Positions 22,801-34,234 of a stretch of DNA of 64,000 bases are shown in pieces. The stretch spans positions 155,824,730 through 155,888,729 of the forward strand of contig OY856188.1 of NCBI GenBank assembly GCA_963693315.1, read 5' to 3'. The notes under the pieces are model-generated. The model did no database searches. It worked only from the letters and a program-made list of their open reading frames with translations, and had not been told where the DNA came from. Source of the stretch: Diogma glabrata. Taxonomy: Eukaryota; Arthropoda; Insecta; Diptera; Cylindrotomidae. The translations under genes and the position numbers were made by a program. Position 1 is the first letter of the stretch, and each line of letters starts with the position of its first letter.

Positions 22801-24201
22801 GCGTCTGAAATTTATATTTTTAATAAAAGTTGTTAGAAAAATAATATTACTTTTAATTATTAAATTTAATAATTGATTAATTAAAAACAATCTCCTGATA
22901 AAAATGGTACTATTTAATTAAACCAAAGGAAAGTAATTAACCTGTTCCTAAAAACGTTATCTAGTGTTAATTTTGGTTTTAATTTTATGCTTCACCTTAT
23001 TAAGCTTTTCTATAAAATAAAAAGCTTTCGTTTCAATAAACGTCATGTGTGTTAATGATTTTTTTGTTGAAATTAAAAACAAAACATAAAATCAAATGCA
23101 CATGACTAAATCCTGTTGTTTTATTTATAAAGCTACATATATCAAATGATATCAAATCAATACTACATACTAACATGTACGTCCTCGTTCAACGATTTTA
23201 TTAATAACACAATATATACTCGTATGATGGTTTGTTATTTTATTTTATTTATTTAAATTTTATTGGGATATCGGTGATTATTTATTTCTGTTTGTACGTT
23301 TACAAATATTTTTATGTAGATATACAACTTGTTTGTTGTTGAGCTAACAAACAATTTGTGAAACGTGAATATTGTACCGAATATCAAATATTACAGTATT
23401 GGAAACCATAGTTCAGGTTTTTAATTGTTGCGTATATCAAACTTTCGGAATAATCCAAAATTTATATCTTTATGTAACGAAAATTATTTTGAATATGTTA
23501 ATACTTTTTGTAAACATAAATCTCCTTTTATATTAGAAACTTGCGGTACTTGCTAACTACATTAACCGAAACAAAAATCGGTTAATAGAAAAGGAAAGAA
23601 CTTTTTACATAATTTATGAACTATTACGAAAACAATGCTTTGCTTTCAGTAAAAATAACCACAAATCCAAACAATTAGATTTTAAATTTTTGTTTACAAA
23701 TAATCAAACAAGACATTTTGAAAAGGTTATTTAGTCAAATATCAGGGATTTAAGGGATCTGACTGCAAACTATAAATGGATATAAAAATGTTTGAATCCT
23801 GAGTTAATTGGTATCAAATATTAATTGTTCTGAATTTTTGTGAGTAATTGAACACAAGTAACTAAGGAAGTAATTTAAATTTTTTCAATTCAAAGTATGG
23901 TTGGAAATATTTCAGAGAAAAAATCCGTTTTGCTCTTTTTACTTGTGTTTCGTTTTGGGGATTCGAAGTTAAAATTTCATCATCACTCTATTTACTTAAA
24001 CTGAATTCTCAACAGTGGTTAGACTCATATTTTTCGGAAATGTTTTCATAGAATGTTTTCATTTATAGGATGTGTAAATTTCTATTAAAGTCAACATCTT
24101 TTTTAAAGTGAAACGTCTTTAGCGAGGCATTATTTAGAAATTTTTGTTACAGAGAGATGTAACGTTAAATATAAACATTAGGGTTTAAGCATTTATATTT
24201 T
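22801..24201. other. AT-rich non-coding DNA
   Basis: No coding motif, terminal repeat or RNA gene is recognised. Small symmetric words occur (for example AACCGAAACAAAAATCGGTT near 23564) but nothing extended. Confidence 0.5.
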
Positions 24202-24460
24202 TAATATTTTTACATGTATTTTTTCGTATGGTATTTGATTTGATTTTTAACATGTCATAACTCATAATCAATCCTGCTGTTATTATATGTCTTTAGATGT
24301 GTGTATACATAATAACATTATTTTAATGTTTTTACATGTATAAATTTGTTGATTTGTTTGTTGTTGATTTGTTGATTGTTTGATTTGATTTGATTTTGTA
24401 CAAGTTGTGATCAATCCTGCTCTTATATGTATTTATGTATGTATATATAATAACTTTATT
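24202..24460. repeat. Imperfect tandem duplication, ~123-bp period
   Basis: TTTTTACATGTAT (about 24207 and 24329), TTTGATTTGATTTT and TCAATCCTGCT recur in the same order in two adjacent blocks. TTGTTGATTTG repeats expand the second copy. Confidence 0.6.
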
Positions 24461-24499
24461 AAATAATATAATTGACAATGTGGCACATAATTCTAAGAT

Positions 24500-24770
24500 A
24501 TTTCTTTTATCAGAAACATGAATTGACAATAATGAAGATATTTCTATTTCAAATTTTAAATGTACATATAGTCAAATTTGAACGTCATATGTAATGTAAA
24601 AGCTGGTGGTGTTGCTGTTTACCAATAATAATAACGATATTACACCTATATTAACATAATCAATGGTTTTTAATTGGTTAAGAGGTTAACAATGGGAGTG
24701 CAAGTTAGTTCTGTAGGAGATATCTTTGCAGCGAGGAGAGATATCTGCGAAAATTTACATTTAAGTTATT
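24500..24770 (+). pseudogene. Non-LTR retrotransposon endonuclease fragment
   Basis: Short in-frame pieces read FLLSET-stop-IDNNEDISI SNFKC, then NVKAGGVAVY, then SSVGDIFAAR. This order matches the APE endonuclease of Jockey/CR1-type elements: the SETW catalytic Glu region, the GGVA(I/V)Y strand and the GDIxA strand. The Trp codon after SET is a stop. Frameshifts separate the pieces. It is a short dead relic without reverse transcriptase. Confidence 0.55.
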
Positions 24771-25006
24771 ATGATTGTTTATAATTATTACAATAATTAT
24801 ATATAGTATAATTTTGTTTTTTTATATTCCATTTATATAATTTGATATTTTCTTTATTTTTAATTATTTAACCTATGGTGTGATAATACTGTGTTAAAAA
24901 TTTAATTATAATATAAAAATCAACCTTCTTATTGATTATTTGAGAAAAAATTTTGACTAAATGATTTTAATATAAATTGAGATATAATTATAATTAGTTC
25001 GATATT

Positions 25007-25717
25007 TGAACCGTTTTTTTAAAGTGGTATAAGTCCATTTTTCATATATTGAGATATTTAAGGATTTGCGTTTGCATCAATATAAAAACATTGGCAAATG
25101 TAACTAAAATTTTGTGATATTTTTCACACTTTAAACCTATTTAATTTTATTATGTAATAATAGTTATTTAAAATTAAAAAGAAAATAATTGATTTTTTGG
25201 TTCCAAATGGACTTATACCACTTTCAATAATAACGTGTTCTAAAAAATAAGAACAAGAGGTAGTATAATTCCCTTGTAAATGGGTCATTCTTTTACCGAC
25301 ACATTTTTGATTTGGCTGAAATTTTTTTATGCGTTTTATATCGAACAAAAAGATATTGGTGTTCGAGGATTTTTTTTTTGGAAAATGTAGTGATTCTAAA
25401 TTTCTTGATGAGTTATTTTCAAAAATTCATAACTTCGGTTCTATTAAGGAGAGAAACTTCTGTTTTGTTTTATTTTAAAGTTAAAATATGCTAGTTTAAA
25501 AAAAATAAAATTAACAAAAGTTATTCTATTGATATTAACAAATAAAATGTTGAAATCGATCTTTAGCCATTTATCCACCCACGCTTCACCCTAAATCGGG
25601 CTCTATTGAAGGTATGATTATATATATAAAAAGAGGCCATCATTATGTTTCTCAAACTACCACTAACTCAATTTTTTCCAAAAGTGGACTTATACCATTT
25701 TAAAAAAAACGGTTCAT
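25007..25717. mobile_element. 711-bp MITE with ~35-bp terminal inverted repeats
   Basis: The left end TGAACCGTTTTTTTAAAGTG, continuing GTATAAGTCCA, is repeated inverted at 25683-25717 with one or two mismatches. A third partial copy of the motif (GGACTTATACCACTTTCA) lies inside at 25208. There is no coding capacity; the small open frames at 25124-25494 have no motif. A target duplication was not resolved. Confidence 0.75.
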
Positions 25718-25852
25718 TTATAGAATTCAATATTTTATTTTGTGTATTTTTTTTAGTATTGTTATTTTCTTTCCATTAATTTGCTTATTATTGTGAATGA
25801 AGTTACATACATAATTCCTTCTACCATCACAATTTCAGAGCTGTGCATTTTC

Positions 25853-25965
25853 ATGTAAAGAATAATTCTTTACATTTTTATGTAAAGAATTAGTAAAGAA
25901 TAGTTTTTTACGTAAAGATTGTAAAGAATGTAAGGAATGATTAACAAATGTAAAGAATTTTACTT
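25853..25965. repeat. Cluster of TGTAAAGAAT words
   Basis: TGTAAAGAAT or near variants (ATGTAAAGAAT, CTTTACAT) recur about eight times in both orientations over roughly 110 bp, an irregular short tandem repeat. Confidence 0.6.
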
Positions 25966-26121
25966 TCAAGTGATTTTTACAGCTCTTTTAAGAAGACAAA
26001 ACTTGTGCCCAATTCCAACAATGGTAATACAAATTTTGAATTGAAAAAAATTACGAATTTCGGTCTCTTTAAAATATTTTCAGGCTTTAATCATCGAAAA
26101 AGCATGGATTGAAAATCATAA

Positions 26122-27830
26122 ATTATATATTATATAATAGTTCTGAATGACATTCCCGTGAGCGACTCGAAAGAGAAAGCGGATCTTTTGGGTCGTATTT
26201 TCGCAGAAAACTCAAACATAGTTGAACCTCCCCATTCTCCTACACTCATTCAACCAGTTGTAACGAAAATGAAACCAATTATTTTTCGTTGCAATATTGT
26301 ACGGAAAATGCTTCTTTCTATCAATATCAACAAATCTGCTGGCCCCGACGGTATTCCACCCTTCATTCTTAAAAACTTTGCTAGGCAACTAGCTCCAATT
26401 TTAACAAAAATTTTCTATTTATCTTATAAAACCGGAATATTTCCCGATTCTTGGAAGCTGGCCAGCGTTCAACCCATATCAAAGAAAGGCAGTAAGATAG
26501 ATCCTAACAATTATAGACCAATTGTAATTCTGTCGGTTTTAGCTAAAATATTTGAAAAATATGTTAACTACAATTTGATAGATTATTTGGAAATGTCGCA
26601 AATTATTGATGATAAGCAGTATGGTTTTCGTAGAAGTCATGCAACAGGTGATCTGTTAGCCTACGTATCCCATCTCTGGAACAAATCGCTGGAAAACCAC
26701 GGTGAAACATTCAGTATTTCACTTGACATTTCTAAAGCATTTGATAAAGTGTGGCATAAAAATCTTATAGCTAAATTAAAATCTTATGGCATAGACCATC
26801 TTACTGTCTCATGGATTCACAGTTTTCTTACAGGTCGCCAATTTCATGTTAATTTAGATGGTATCACATCCAATATTTTCACAACCAATGCTGGGGTTCC
26901 CCAAGGTTCTGCACTCTCACCAACCTTGTTTCTTCTATACATTAATGACTTACTTATTTCCACAGTTCACCCAATCCATAGTTTTGCTGATGACAGCACA
27001 TTGCATGCATCACATGCATCTCCTAAATTTCGATCTCATACTGCAGTTACCACCGATAGAGAGCTGCTAATTGATTCTATCAACAAAGATCTGGAGCGTA
27101 TAATGGAATGGTGTGATCGTAATCTTGTTTCATTTAATCCAACCAAACAAAACTATGCCGTCTTTCACGAATAGAGCGAGATAAAAATTTCCCTATTAAG
27201 ATAAACCACGAGGAATTGCGTGAGGTTGAATCAGTTAGACTTCTTGGAGTGGATATTCAAAATAACCTGAAATGGAATAAACATGTGTTCAACCTCGCTA
27301 AATCTGCAATGCAAAAATTAGGATTCTTGAGTCGATGTAAAAAGTATTTCAATCCCGAGCAAATTTTGCTAATCTTCAAGTCCTTTATTCGACCATGTAT
27401 GGAGTACTGCTGTCATGTTTGGGGAGGTGCTTGTCAGTCAACAATAAAATGTCTAGACTCTGTACAGAGAAAAGCAATACGGTTGATTGGTAATACCGAA
27501 CTAACGGATCAGCTTGATTCACTCCAGCACAGAAGAAATGTGGCTGAATTGTCAATCTACTATAAATATAACTTTAGCAAATTGTCTTCTAAGGAAATTC
27601 AAAATATCCTTCCATCATGTGCGCAGTATAGTCGACAAACAAGAGCTGCCAAGTCATCCCATCCATTTGTTGTACAAATACCTCGTTGCAGAACGGTGTC
27701 CTTTCAGAATGACTATTTTAATAGAGTGGCCAAATTGTGGAACTCAATGCCTTCCTCTGTATTTCCCGATGAATTTTCCCCTCAGGCATTTAAAGAAAAT
27801 GTCCATCATCATTTAAAAAAATTAGTATAG
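26122..27830 (+). pseudogene. CR1/Jockey-group reverse transcriptase, 5'-truncated with one frameshift
   Basis: This is the 3' half of a non-LTR retrotransposon ORF2, which copies element RNA into DNA at the target nick. Frame 1 (26122-27174) carries the RT palm and fingers: SAGPDGIPPF, NNYRPIVILSVLAKIFE, YGFRRSHATGDLL, SLDISKAFDKVWH, NAGVPQGSALSP and the catalytic FADD (26983-26994). It then hits a stop. Frame 3 picks up directly (readable from about 27165, SRIERDKNFP) and continues through VRLLGVDIQNNLKWN, FIRPCMEYCCHVWGG and AKLWNSMPSSVFP to a stop at 27830. A one-base indel between about 27150 and 27175 explains the break. The endonuclease is missing, as in common 5' truncation. The few lesions suggest a fairly young copy. 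Clade placement (CR1 or Jockey relative) is from motif style only. Confidence 0.88.
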
Positions 27831-27987
27831 TTATCCCTATATCCCCATTCCTTCCATTTTCCTCATCTCCTTCCTTTATAGTTGACATGGTATCTTCGGA
27901 TATTCAAAGAGTCTAAATAATGAATATTTCATATTTAGTGTGCTAAACATGTCTAACTAATTAATAAAAAAAAAAAAAAAAAAAAAT
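27831..27987 (+). mobile_element. 3' UTR and poly-A tail of the CR1-like copy
   Basis: About 135 bp of untranslated sequence runs from the stop to TAATTAATAAA and an A-run of about 22 (27965-27986). This is the expected end of a target-primed insertion. The matching target duplication could not be identified because the 5' junction near 26120-26140 is TA-rich. Confidence 0.75.
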
Positions 27988-29001
27988 ATAAAAATTTAAA
28001 ACTTATTACGATAAAATTAACAATTTTATTTATAATTAACAAGTCTTAATTCGTGTTCTTGCGAGATTTTTAATTTTAAAGGTTTTTCGGTCCAACTAAA
28101 ACTCGAAATTTTCATCTTTTTTTCGAACTTCAGTGATTAAAATGTTTTGTCGATAAAGATTGTTCGAAAAAATAATGAACAATTAGAATTTTAGACGGAC
28201 TAAAAATCGGATTAAAACTAAATATCTCAAGAACACGAATTGATATATTGATATATTTTAAAGTAAGGATAAAACTACATTTAAAAAAAAAGTTAAAATT
28301 TTTTTGAATTTAAAATTTTTTATTAATGAATGTTATTTGAAAACATGATGCAAAATTAGAAGTTTTGTCATACTAAAAATCTTTAAAATTAAATATCTCA
28401 AGACCAAAAATTAAAGCCTCTTTGTAAATTTGGAATACTTAAAAGTAAGAATAAGACTATTTTCAAAAAAAAATTAACTAAATTCCAATTGATCTTCGAC
28501 CCTAGCGCCATCTTTAAAAAAGTTTTTAATATTTTTATTTAAAAATTAATTACAGAAACAGTTAATTAATTTATTTTCAAACGACTAACTAATCATCTAT
28601 CAAACAAAAAAAAGTTTGATGAAATCGGTATAGCCGTTCTTGAGTAATTTAATTTCAAAGTTGCATCGCATTGGCAGAATTTTCATTTTTCATGCAGGTT
28701 GGGGTGCCCCCTATGCTTAAACTATGCACTTTAAAAAAATTGTAATATAAGTTATTGTTTTAATTTTGTCCATACAACTTATATGCCAAGTTTCAGGAAA
28801 ATCAAAAATGGTCAAGTTTTCACAACTCGGTCTAGAACACTTTTTCCTTCAAGTATAGAAATAATTTATAACTAAGGGATTTAGAGTTAAGACACCTTAC
28901 GTGGTTCTTAATTTTATATAATAACAAAACTGTTCAATTAATTGATACAAATAAAACAGATGCAAATTTAGAATAATTCTTACAAATCTGTGAATCAATC
29001 A
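27988..29001. other. Non-coding, with an imperfect inverted repeat
   Basis: 28042-28085 (CAAGTCTTAATTCGTGTTCT) pairs loosely with 28225-28255 (AAGAACACGAATTGAT), together with a TCGGTCCAACTAAAA / AGACGGACTAAAAATCGG pair. ATATCTCAAGA recurs at 28221 and 28393. No gene is recognised. Confidence 0.5.
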
Positions 29002-29604
29002 AATGAACCAATACGTGAATGTAAAAACATTCGTTTATTGGGTGTCACAGTTTCAAATGACCTACTCTGAAACGATCATGTAATGGCGATGACAAAAAGC
29101 GCGTCTAAAAAATTCGGCCTCCTAAATAGATGCAAAAAACTTTTCACTCCTTACCAATTGCTACATGTTTATAAGTCCTATATTCGTCCCTGTATGGAGT
29201 AATGCTGTTAAGTTTGGGGTGCTGCCTCTGTTTCCATCTTGGCCCTCTTGGACTCTGTTCAAAAGTGAGCTATACGAATTGTGGGTGATCGAACTTTGAC
29301 ATCAAAACTTGATTCCCTACAATATCGTCGCACTGTTGCTGACCTTGTTGGTTTTTACAAATATCGTCATCAGCAGTGCTCAGATGAAATCAGCGGCATC
29401 GTGCCTCAAACTTATTCTTACCCCCGTTCTACTCGGCAATCGGCTGCCGCAATCGGTGAAACGGTAAAGATCCCGCGCTGTCATACTGGCAGATCGCAGA
29501 GAGACTTCTTTGTCTGAACTGCGTACAAATGGAATAGTTTGCCGGAACACTTAGTCTCAGGTGGCTTCAACTCGCAGATGTTTAAAAAAAGCGTTAATCT
29601 ACAC
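29002..29604 (+). pseudogene. 3' fragment of a second CR1-like ORF2 with five stops in one frame
   Basis: A single frame reads NIRLLGVTVSNDL, KKFGLLNRCKKLFTPYQLL, YKSYIRPCME, VWGAASVSILALLDSVQK, AIRIVGDRTL, then TAYKWNSLPEHL and MFKKSVNLHL. This is the same C-terminal region as 27216-27830 but from a different family. There are five internal stops and no obvious frameshift. Three of the stops are TGA where Trp or Arg (CGA) is expected, so point mutation, not indels, has inactivated it. The RT core is absent. Confidence 0.85.
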
Positions 29605-29740
29605 CTCAGAACGCCAGTTGTTGTGGGACCCAGGTCTAGACCTAGGTCTTAAAAGGTATTTATGTGTTGTTGTGACACATATTCTAAACCCTATTACACA
29701 ACACATTTTATTTAAAAAAAATAAAAAATCTATTATCGAA
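29605..29740 (+). mobile_element. 3' tail of the fragment (family with shared tail)
   Basis: The tail contains GTTGTTGTGGGACC, GGTCTTAAAAGG, TTATGTGTTGTTGTGACAC, and ends CACAACACATTTTATTTAAA then A-rich. The same tail recurs alone at about 33327-33430 and, shorter, at 56514-56556. This identifies 3' ends of one retrotransposon family. Confidence 0.7.
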
Positions 29741-30164
29741 AATTTAAAGTAGTTATTACTAATGTTGAAAATATGAATTTATTAATATAGGTGGTGAAGA
29801 AATAAGTATAAAAAACTAAAATTTAATTAAATTAAATTGTGTATTTTGAATGTTTGAGATAAATACTTCAATGGATTAATAAAAGTTCAGAAATTGCTGT
29901 TATTTATTCTAGTAAAACTCATTGAATTATGATTATGAGCATTCATTGTCAAAAGAAATTTAATTAAGTAATATTAATTTGGAGAGTGGGATTCATATAT
30001 TATTAGAGTAATTATTATTTTTCATTTAAAATTAATTACAGCCTAGATTGAATTTCAAAATATAACAAGATTGAATTTCAAAATATAATATGAATTTCGA
30101 AATATAACAATCAAAACTAAAGTGACTAAATTTGTAATTATTTAACAAATGAGGTATCTAGACC
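29741..30164. other. AT-rich non-coding DNA
   Basis: No gene is recognised. A short direct repeat (GATTGAATTTCAAAATATAA twice, 30048-30091) is present. Confidence 0.5.
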
Positions 30165-30393
30165 CCATTTCGATATATATATATGGAGCTCCCGTATATA
30201 AAGTCTAATCCTCCGTAGTTATCCTTTTTATGTTTGATATAAGATTTATAGTTTTTAAATTTTAGGTCGTCTTTTTTATTTGTCCATGTTTCGCATAAAA
30301 AGGCCATGTCGACGTTATTTTTAATAAGATAAATTTCAAATTCATCTCTGTTCTGTTTTAGGCTTCTTATGTTGAACCGTTAAATTTTAAGAC
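30165..30393 (-). pseudogene. Start of ORF2 (endonuclease) of a minus-strand non-LTR retrotransposon
   Basis: On the minus strand from about 30393: MSLKI-stop-RFNIRSLKQNRDEF, then NVDMAFLCETW with the catalytic Glu, KNYKSYIKHKKDNYGG, ending near FIYGSS at 30170. This is the N-terminal APE endonuclease of a non-LTR element. One stop replaces the Trp of the WRFNIRS-type motif. Everything 3' of this is missing, which is the reverse of normal 5' truncation and points to a later deletion or rearrangement. It follows ORF1 (33758-30511) on the same strand. Confidence 0.7.
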
Positions 30394-31002
30394 TCATTTG
30401 AGTTGTTGGTCAAGCTAGGAAAAATATAGATTAAATAGAAAATGAAAGGTTTAGATATTGGAGTTTCGGCGACTTGTATTTGAGTAACATTTAAGTAAAT
30501 TAGTACTAATTAAGGGAGAGCATCCTCTTCCTCAGTTGGGTTAACCAAGTTATTAAGTTCCTAGATATAGTTCATCAGATCAATTTTGATCATATCGTTT
30601 TCTCCTTTATGTAAGTTGGTATCATTTAATTTATTACTGGTTGTTTGTATATACATGTTGATTTTTTTTATTTCATTTATTATAAAGTTAAAGTTTCAAC
30701 ATCAGTCTTCAACTTATTTACATCATATTCAAATTTTTTGACATTTTCATCTCTGTTAGTAAAGTTAGCCAGATCATCCCTAAGGGATTGTATCCCTTCA
30801 TCGTTATCATAAATCTTGACCTTTGATCTGTCATTAAAAGCATCTTTTCTAATTGAAATACCTTGAGAAATATAGATGGGATGGTTTAAATCCAAAAGTT
30901 TTTTAGTTTCCTTAGATGAAATCTTGTTTCCGTTTATTATTTTCTTTTTTCAAGTTGTTTTCTGAACATTTAGACCAGATACCTTAAAAACAGGCAAAAA
31001 TG

Positions 31003-32262
31003 GAAAAAATTAGTAACAGCATGAAAACTTTTGTTAACGAAGAAAATATTGCGCAAATGATGGGAACATAAATTAAAGGCTATTCGAGTTACGAGCGTGA
31101 GCTTTTAAGTGTAGAAAAGGGTTTTTCACGATTTTCAGCGAAACTAGACGTTCTATCGAAAAAAGTTCAATGTAAAAGTTCTAGGCAATAAAAATGTCTA
31201 TAACTTTTATACCGGCCATTTTTTTCACACAACCTAAAATTTGCCGTGAAATAGAAAAATCGAGAAAAAAAGGTCTTTTCGTTTTTAATTTTTATCTCCC
31301 ACAAAAAAAAATGTTTTTCACGGAATTTGGTATAAACGTACGTTATTATGTCCCCAATACGCTGTAATTTTTTGAAATCAAAACATTTATTTTTACGTTT
31401 GATTTTGATTTTAAAACAAAAACGTGACCTCATTTTCACACGAAAATTCTCCTGTGCTAGAAACAGTTTTTTAAAAAAAATCAGTAATCTTTGCTTTTGT
31501 TGAAACGTCTACTTTTAGATGGTGTAAAAAAATGAATATTACCATGGAAAAATTTATATTTTTAAGGATTTCAACGGTAAGTTTTAACAAATAATGCATA
31601 TTTTTAAACAATCATTGAAAATATCTCTTTAAAATCAAGTTTATTCAGTTTTTTACATTTCCTGGAAAAATGTTTCCGTGTTTATGTTATGTTAATGTTT
31701 ATTTTTTCTTTAACACCATCTAAGAGTAGACGTTTGAACAAAAATAAAGATTACTATTATATACTATTTTTTTTAAAAAACTGTTTCCAGCTCAGGAGAA
31801 TTTGCGTGTGAATATGAGGCCACTTTTTTGGTTTAAAATCAAAATCAAACGGAAAAATAAATTTTTGATTCCAAAAGATTACAGCGTTTTAAGGACATAA
31901 TAAGGTAAGTTTTCACCAATTTGTGTGAAAAAAAATTTTTTTTTGTGAGAGATAAAAATTAAAAACGAAAAGATATTTTTTTTTCGGTTTTTCTATTTTC
32001 ACGGCAAATTTTAGGTTATGTGAAAAAATAGTCGACATAAATGTTATAGACATTTTTATTATCTAGAACTTTTACATTGAACTTTTTTCGATAGAAGGTC
32101 TAGTTTCGCTAAAAATCGTGAAAAACCGTTTCCTACCCCTAAAAACTGACCCCATATCAATCACCCTCGTAACTCGGATCACCTTTAATTTATGTTTCCC
32201 ATCATTTGCGCAATATTTTCTTCCTTATCCAATAGTTTTAATGCTGTTACTAATTTTTTCCT
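31003..32262. repeat. 1.26-kb inverted repeat (fold-back) inside ORF1
   Basis: Arms of about 500 bp (31039-31535 and 31708-32223) are inverted copies with scattered mismatches around a spacer of about 170 bp. Matching words include GAAGAAAATATTGCGCAAAT, GTAAAAGTTCTAG and CGTTTGATTTTGATTTTAAA. Similarity continues past the arms: 31003-31038 is an inverted, diverged copy of 32224-32262, which encodes KEKISNSIKTI of the gag. So part of the host retrotransposon belongs to the palindrome. It may be a fold-back transposon, or an inverted duplication formed in place. Confidence 0.78.
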
Positions 32263-33196
32263 TACAAAAAGCTATTTTCACTGGTTTAATTGGACAGCCG
32301 TGATAATTACTTGTATGTTTATTTTCACAAAATTTGAATCTAGTGCAATTTTGTATAGAATGATCTGCACTGGCGCAATTGAAACATTTCTCTTTTCCGT
32401 TACAAAATTTAGAGAGGTGTCCGTATAAAAGACGTCCTTTGCAAAATAATGGTTTTGGGATGAAATTGTCCACCCTTCTAAGGACACCTATGTATATAAT
32501 TTCAAAGTGTAAACTATTCCTTTAAAGGTTATTTTAACTGACCTGGTAGTTTCCGAGATTTTATCTAATATATTCCACCTTGTAACCCTTTCCACCCATA
32601 TCATCTTTTCATTTTTGAAATAAGATAAAAATTTGTTCAGGTCCATATCCATGGGAATGTTTCTTATAAAACCGGTAGTTTCCCTCAGGATATTAGGAAT
32701 ATAAGACATATAATTATCATTATTTGGCGCTGTGTTAAATAGAATATTACTAGTGGTCACTTGGTTTTTAGTTTGAATTTTGATTTTGTTTCTTTCAAAT
32801 TGTGTAATCTTAATAATGCCTTCTATTTTAAGGCCATTCAAATTTTTAGTTTCAGTGAAATCCTCGATATTATATTTTTACAATACTACCCAGAACGGTC
32901 CACTATCATCCATTGAGTAATAATTGATTTCATTAATAGGATTATCTATAGTTCTATTGAATTCGCATGGAGGGATCAGTCTTTATTGATTTGTTAATTT
33001 TTTTCTATTTTTTGATCCGCGTACTCCAGTCCCTGCTATTGGCATATGAGCTTTAATCATTGAGAAAGATAGTGCGTCACATAATCAAGGATTATGCCAT
33101 TAGCTGGACTATTGGCAAACCCATTTTAGTTTTGTTCCTGTAAATTTTTAAAACAAATTTGCTTTTTGTCTCTTATTTTATTTTTATTTTCTCTAT

Positions 33197-33241
33197 CCTA
33201 TCACGAAATATTGGCCTATGTCATATTTTATATGTGATAGG
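33197..33241. repeat. 45-bp hairpin
   Basis: CCTATCAC at 33197 pairs with GTGATAGG ending at 33241, and AAATATTGGCC / TATGTCATATTTTA words lie inside. It sits next to the start of the inserted retrotransposon tail. Confidence 0.5.
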
Positions 33242-33299
33242 ATTTATTGTTTAGTTATCCATTATTTAACAAAAAAATATAAAAAATCAAAAAAAAAAT

Positions 33300-33430
33300 A
33301 TTTGCTTCCATTAACATCCTTAGAACGTATGTTGTTGTGGGACCTTGGTCTTAAAAGGTTTTTATGTGTTGTTATGACACATATTGTAATGCCTACTACA
33401 AAACATATTTTATTAAAAAAATATTATGCT
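33300..33430 (+). mobile_element. Solo 3' tail of the shared-tail retrotransposon family
   Basis: TTGTTGTGGGACCTTGGTC, TTAAAAGG, TTATGTGTTGTTATGACAC and CATATTTTATTAAAAAAA match the tail at 29605-29740 with few changes. It lies inside the opposite-strand gag, separating its first and second readable pieces. It is therefore an extreme 5'-truncated insertion, younger than the gag copy. Confidence 0.7.
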
Positions 33431-33758
33431 GGATATTTATCTCATTAATATTAAAACTGTTTAAGCTATTAGTTTCTTCTCCTGGGTTGGAGTTGGATAT
33501 TGTCGTAGAATCCCCCAGGGAAATATCTTCTTGGTTAAGCAAGACATTCTCAGAAGCGATTATGTTCATTAAAGGGTTCATTAAATCCCTCCTTCTGTTA
33601 TATTCCTCAGAGGTGATTATTTCATTTATTGTAATAGGCATAATTTAAATTTAAATTTATTATTTAAATTTATTGTCATCACCTGATGAAGTTGTATTTG
33701 GTTTTTTAATTTTTAAAACAGTTTTTGTTTTAATGATGTTTTTCCTTTTGCCTCCCAT

Positions 33759-34234
33759 TTAAAGAGAAGTAGATGTAATTAGGGTTCAGAGAAATTATCA
33801 TCCAAAGAGTAAGAAAGTTAATTTAAAAATGTAACAATTATCACTTTTAACTTATTCTGTTATTTCCGCTTCTGGACCCACTTTACACAATTGCTTCAGA
33901 AAGCTTTTACAGTATATGTCCCAGATCAGAGTTAATTCAACATAACGGTAAAGAGCGCTATCATAGAAGAAAGTCTATGGGAGTCAAATGAAAACAGAGA
34001 GTTGTAAAAATTTCAGATAAAAGCCTTATGTAGAACTAGATTCAACCTTGTGAGTTCATTATAAAATGCATAACTATGAAAGGAAGTATCAAGGAAGTGA
34101 AATTTAGTGAGCAAAAATACCAAAAATAACCGGAACGGAGGGATCCGTAGAGAAATAGTTTAGTTACACTGTGCGACAGCCAAAATCCGCTGGGGTTCTG
34201 ACTACCGGGAAAATTTATATCGGTAAAAAAAAGT
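33759..34234. other. Non-coding DNA, nothing recognised
   Basis: Less AT-rich than its neighbours. No reading frame, repeat or RNA fold could be supported. Confidence 0.45.

Larger units (their letters stand above)
30511..33758 (-). pseudogene. ORF1 (gag) of the same minus-strand retrotransposon, broken by two insertions
   Basis: Pieces in order on the minus strand: a basic N-terminus from 33758 (MGGKRKNIIKTKTVLKIKK) and 33641-33396 (MPITINEIITSEEYNRRRDL). Then 32985-32488, with GFIRNIPMDMDLNKFLSYF and WVERVTRW, the RNA-binding segment before the knuckles. Then 32473-32225 with three CCHC-like knuckles: a damaged CKGR..GHLSKFC, then CFNCASADHSIQNC and CKFCENKHTSNYHGC. Then 30895-30511, a coiled-coil-like C-terminus (FTNRDENVKKFEYDVNKLK) ending NPTEEEDALP-stop. 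The reading is interrupted by a retrotransposon tail (about 33300-33430) and by the 31003-32262 inverted repeat. The protein would package element RNA. It is dead here. The gag type resembles the Jockey/I-like group. Confidence 0.72.
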
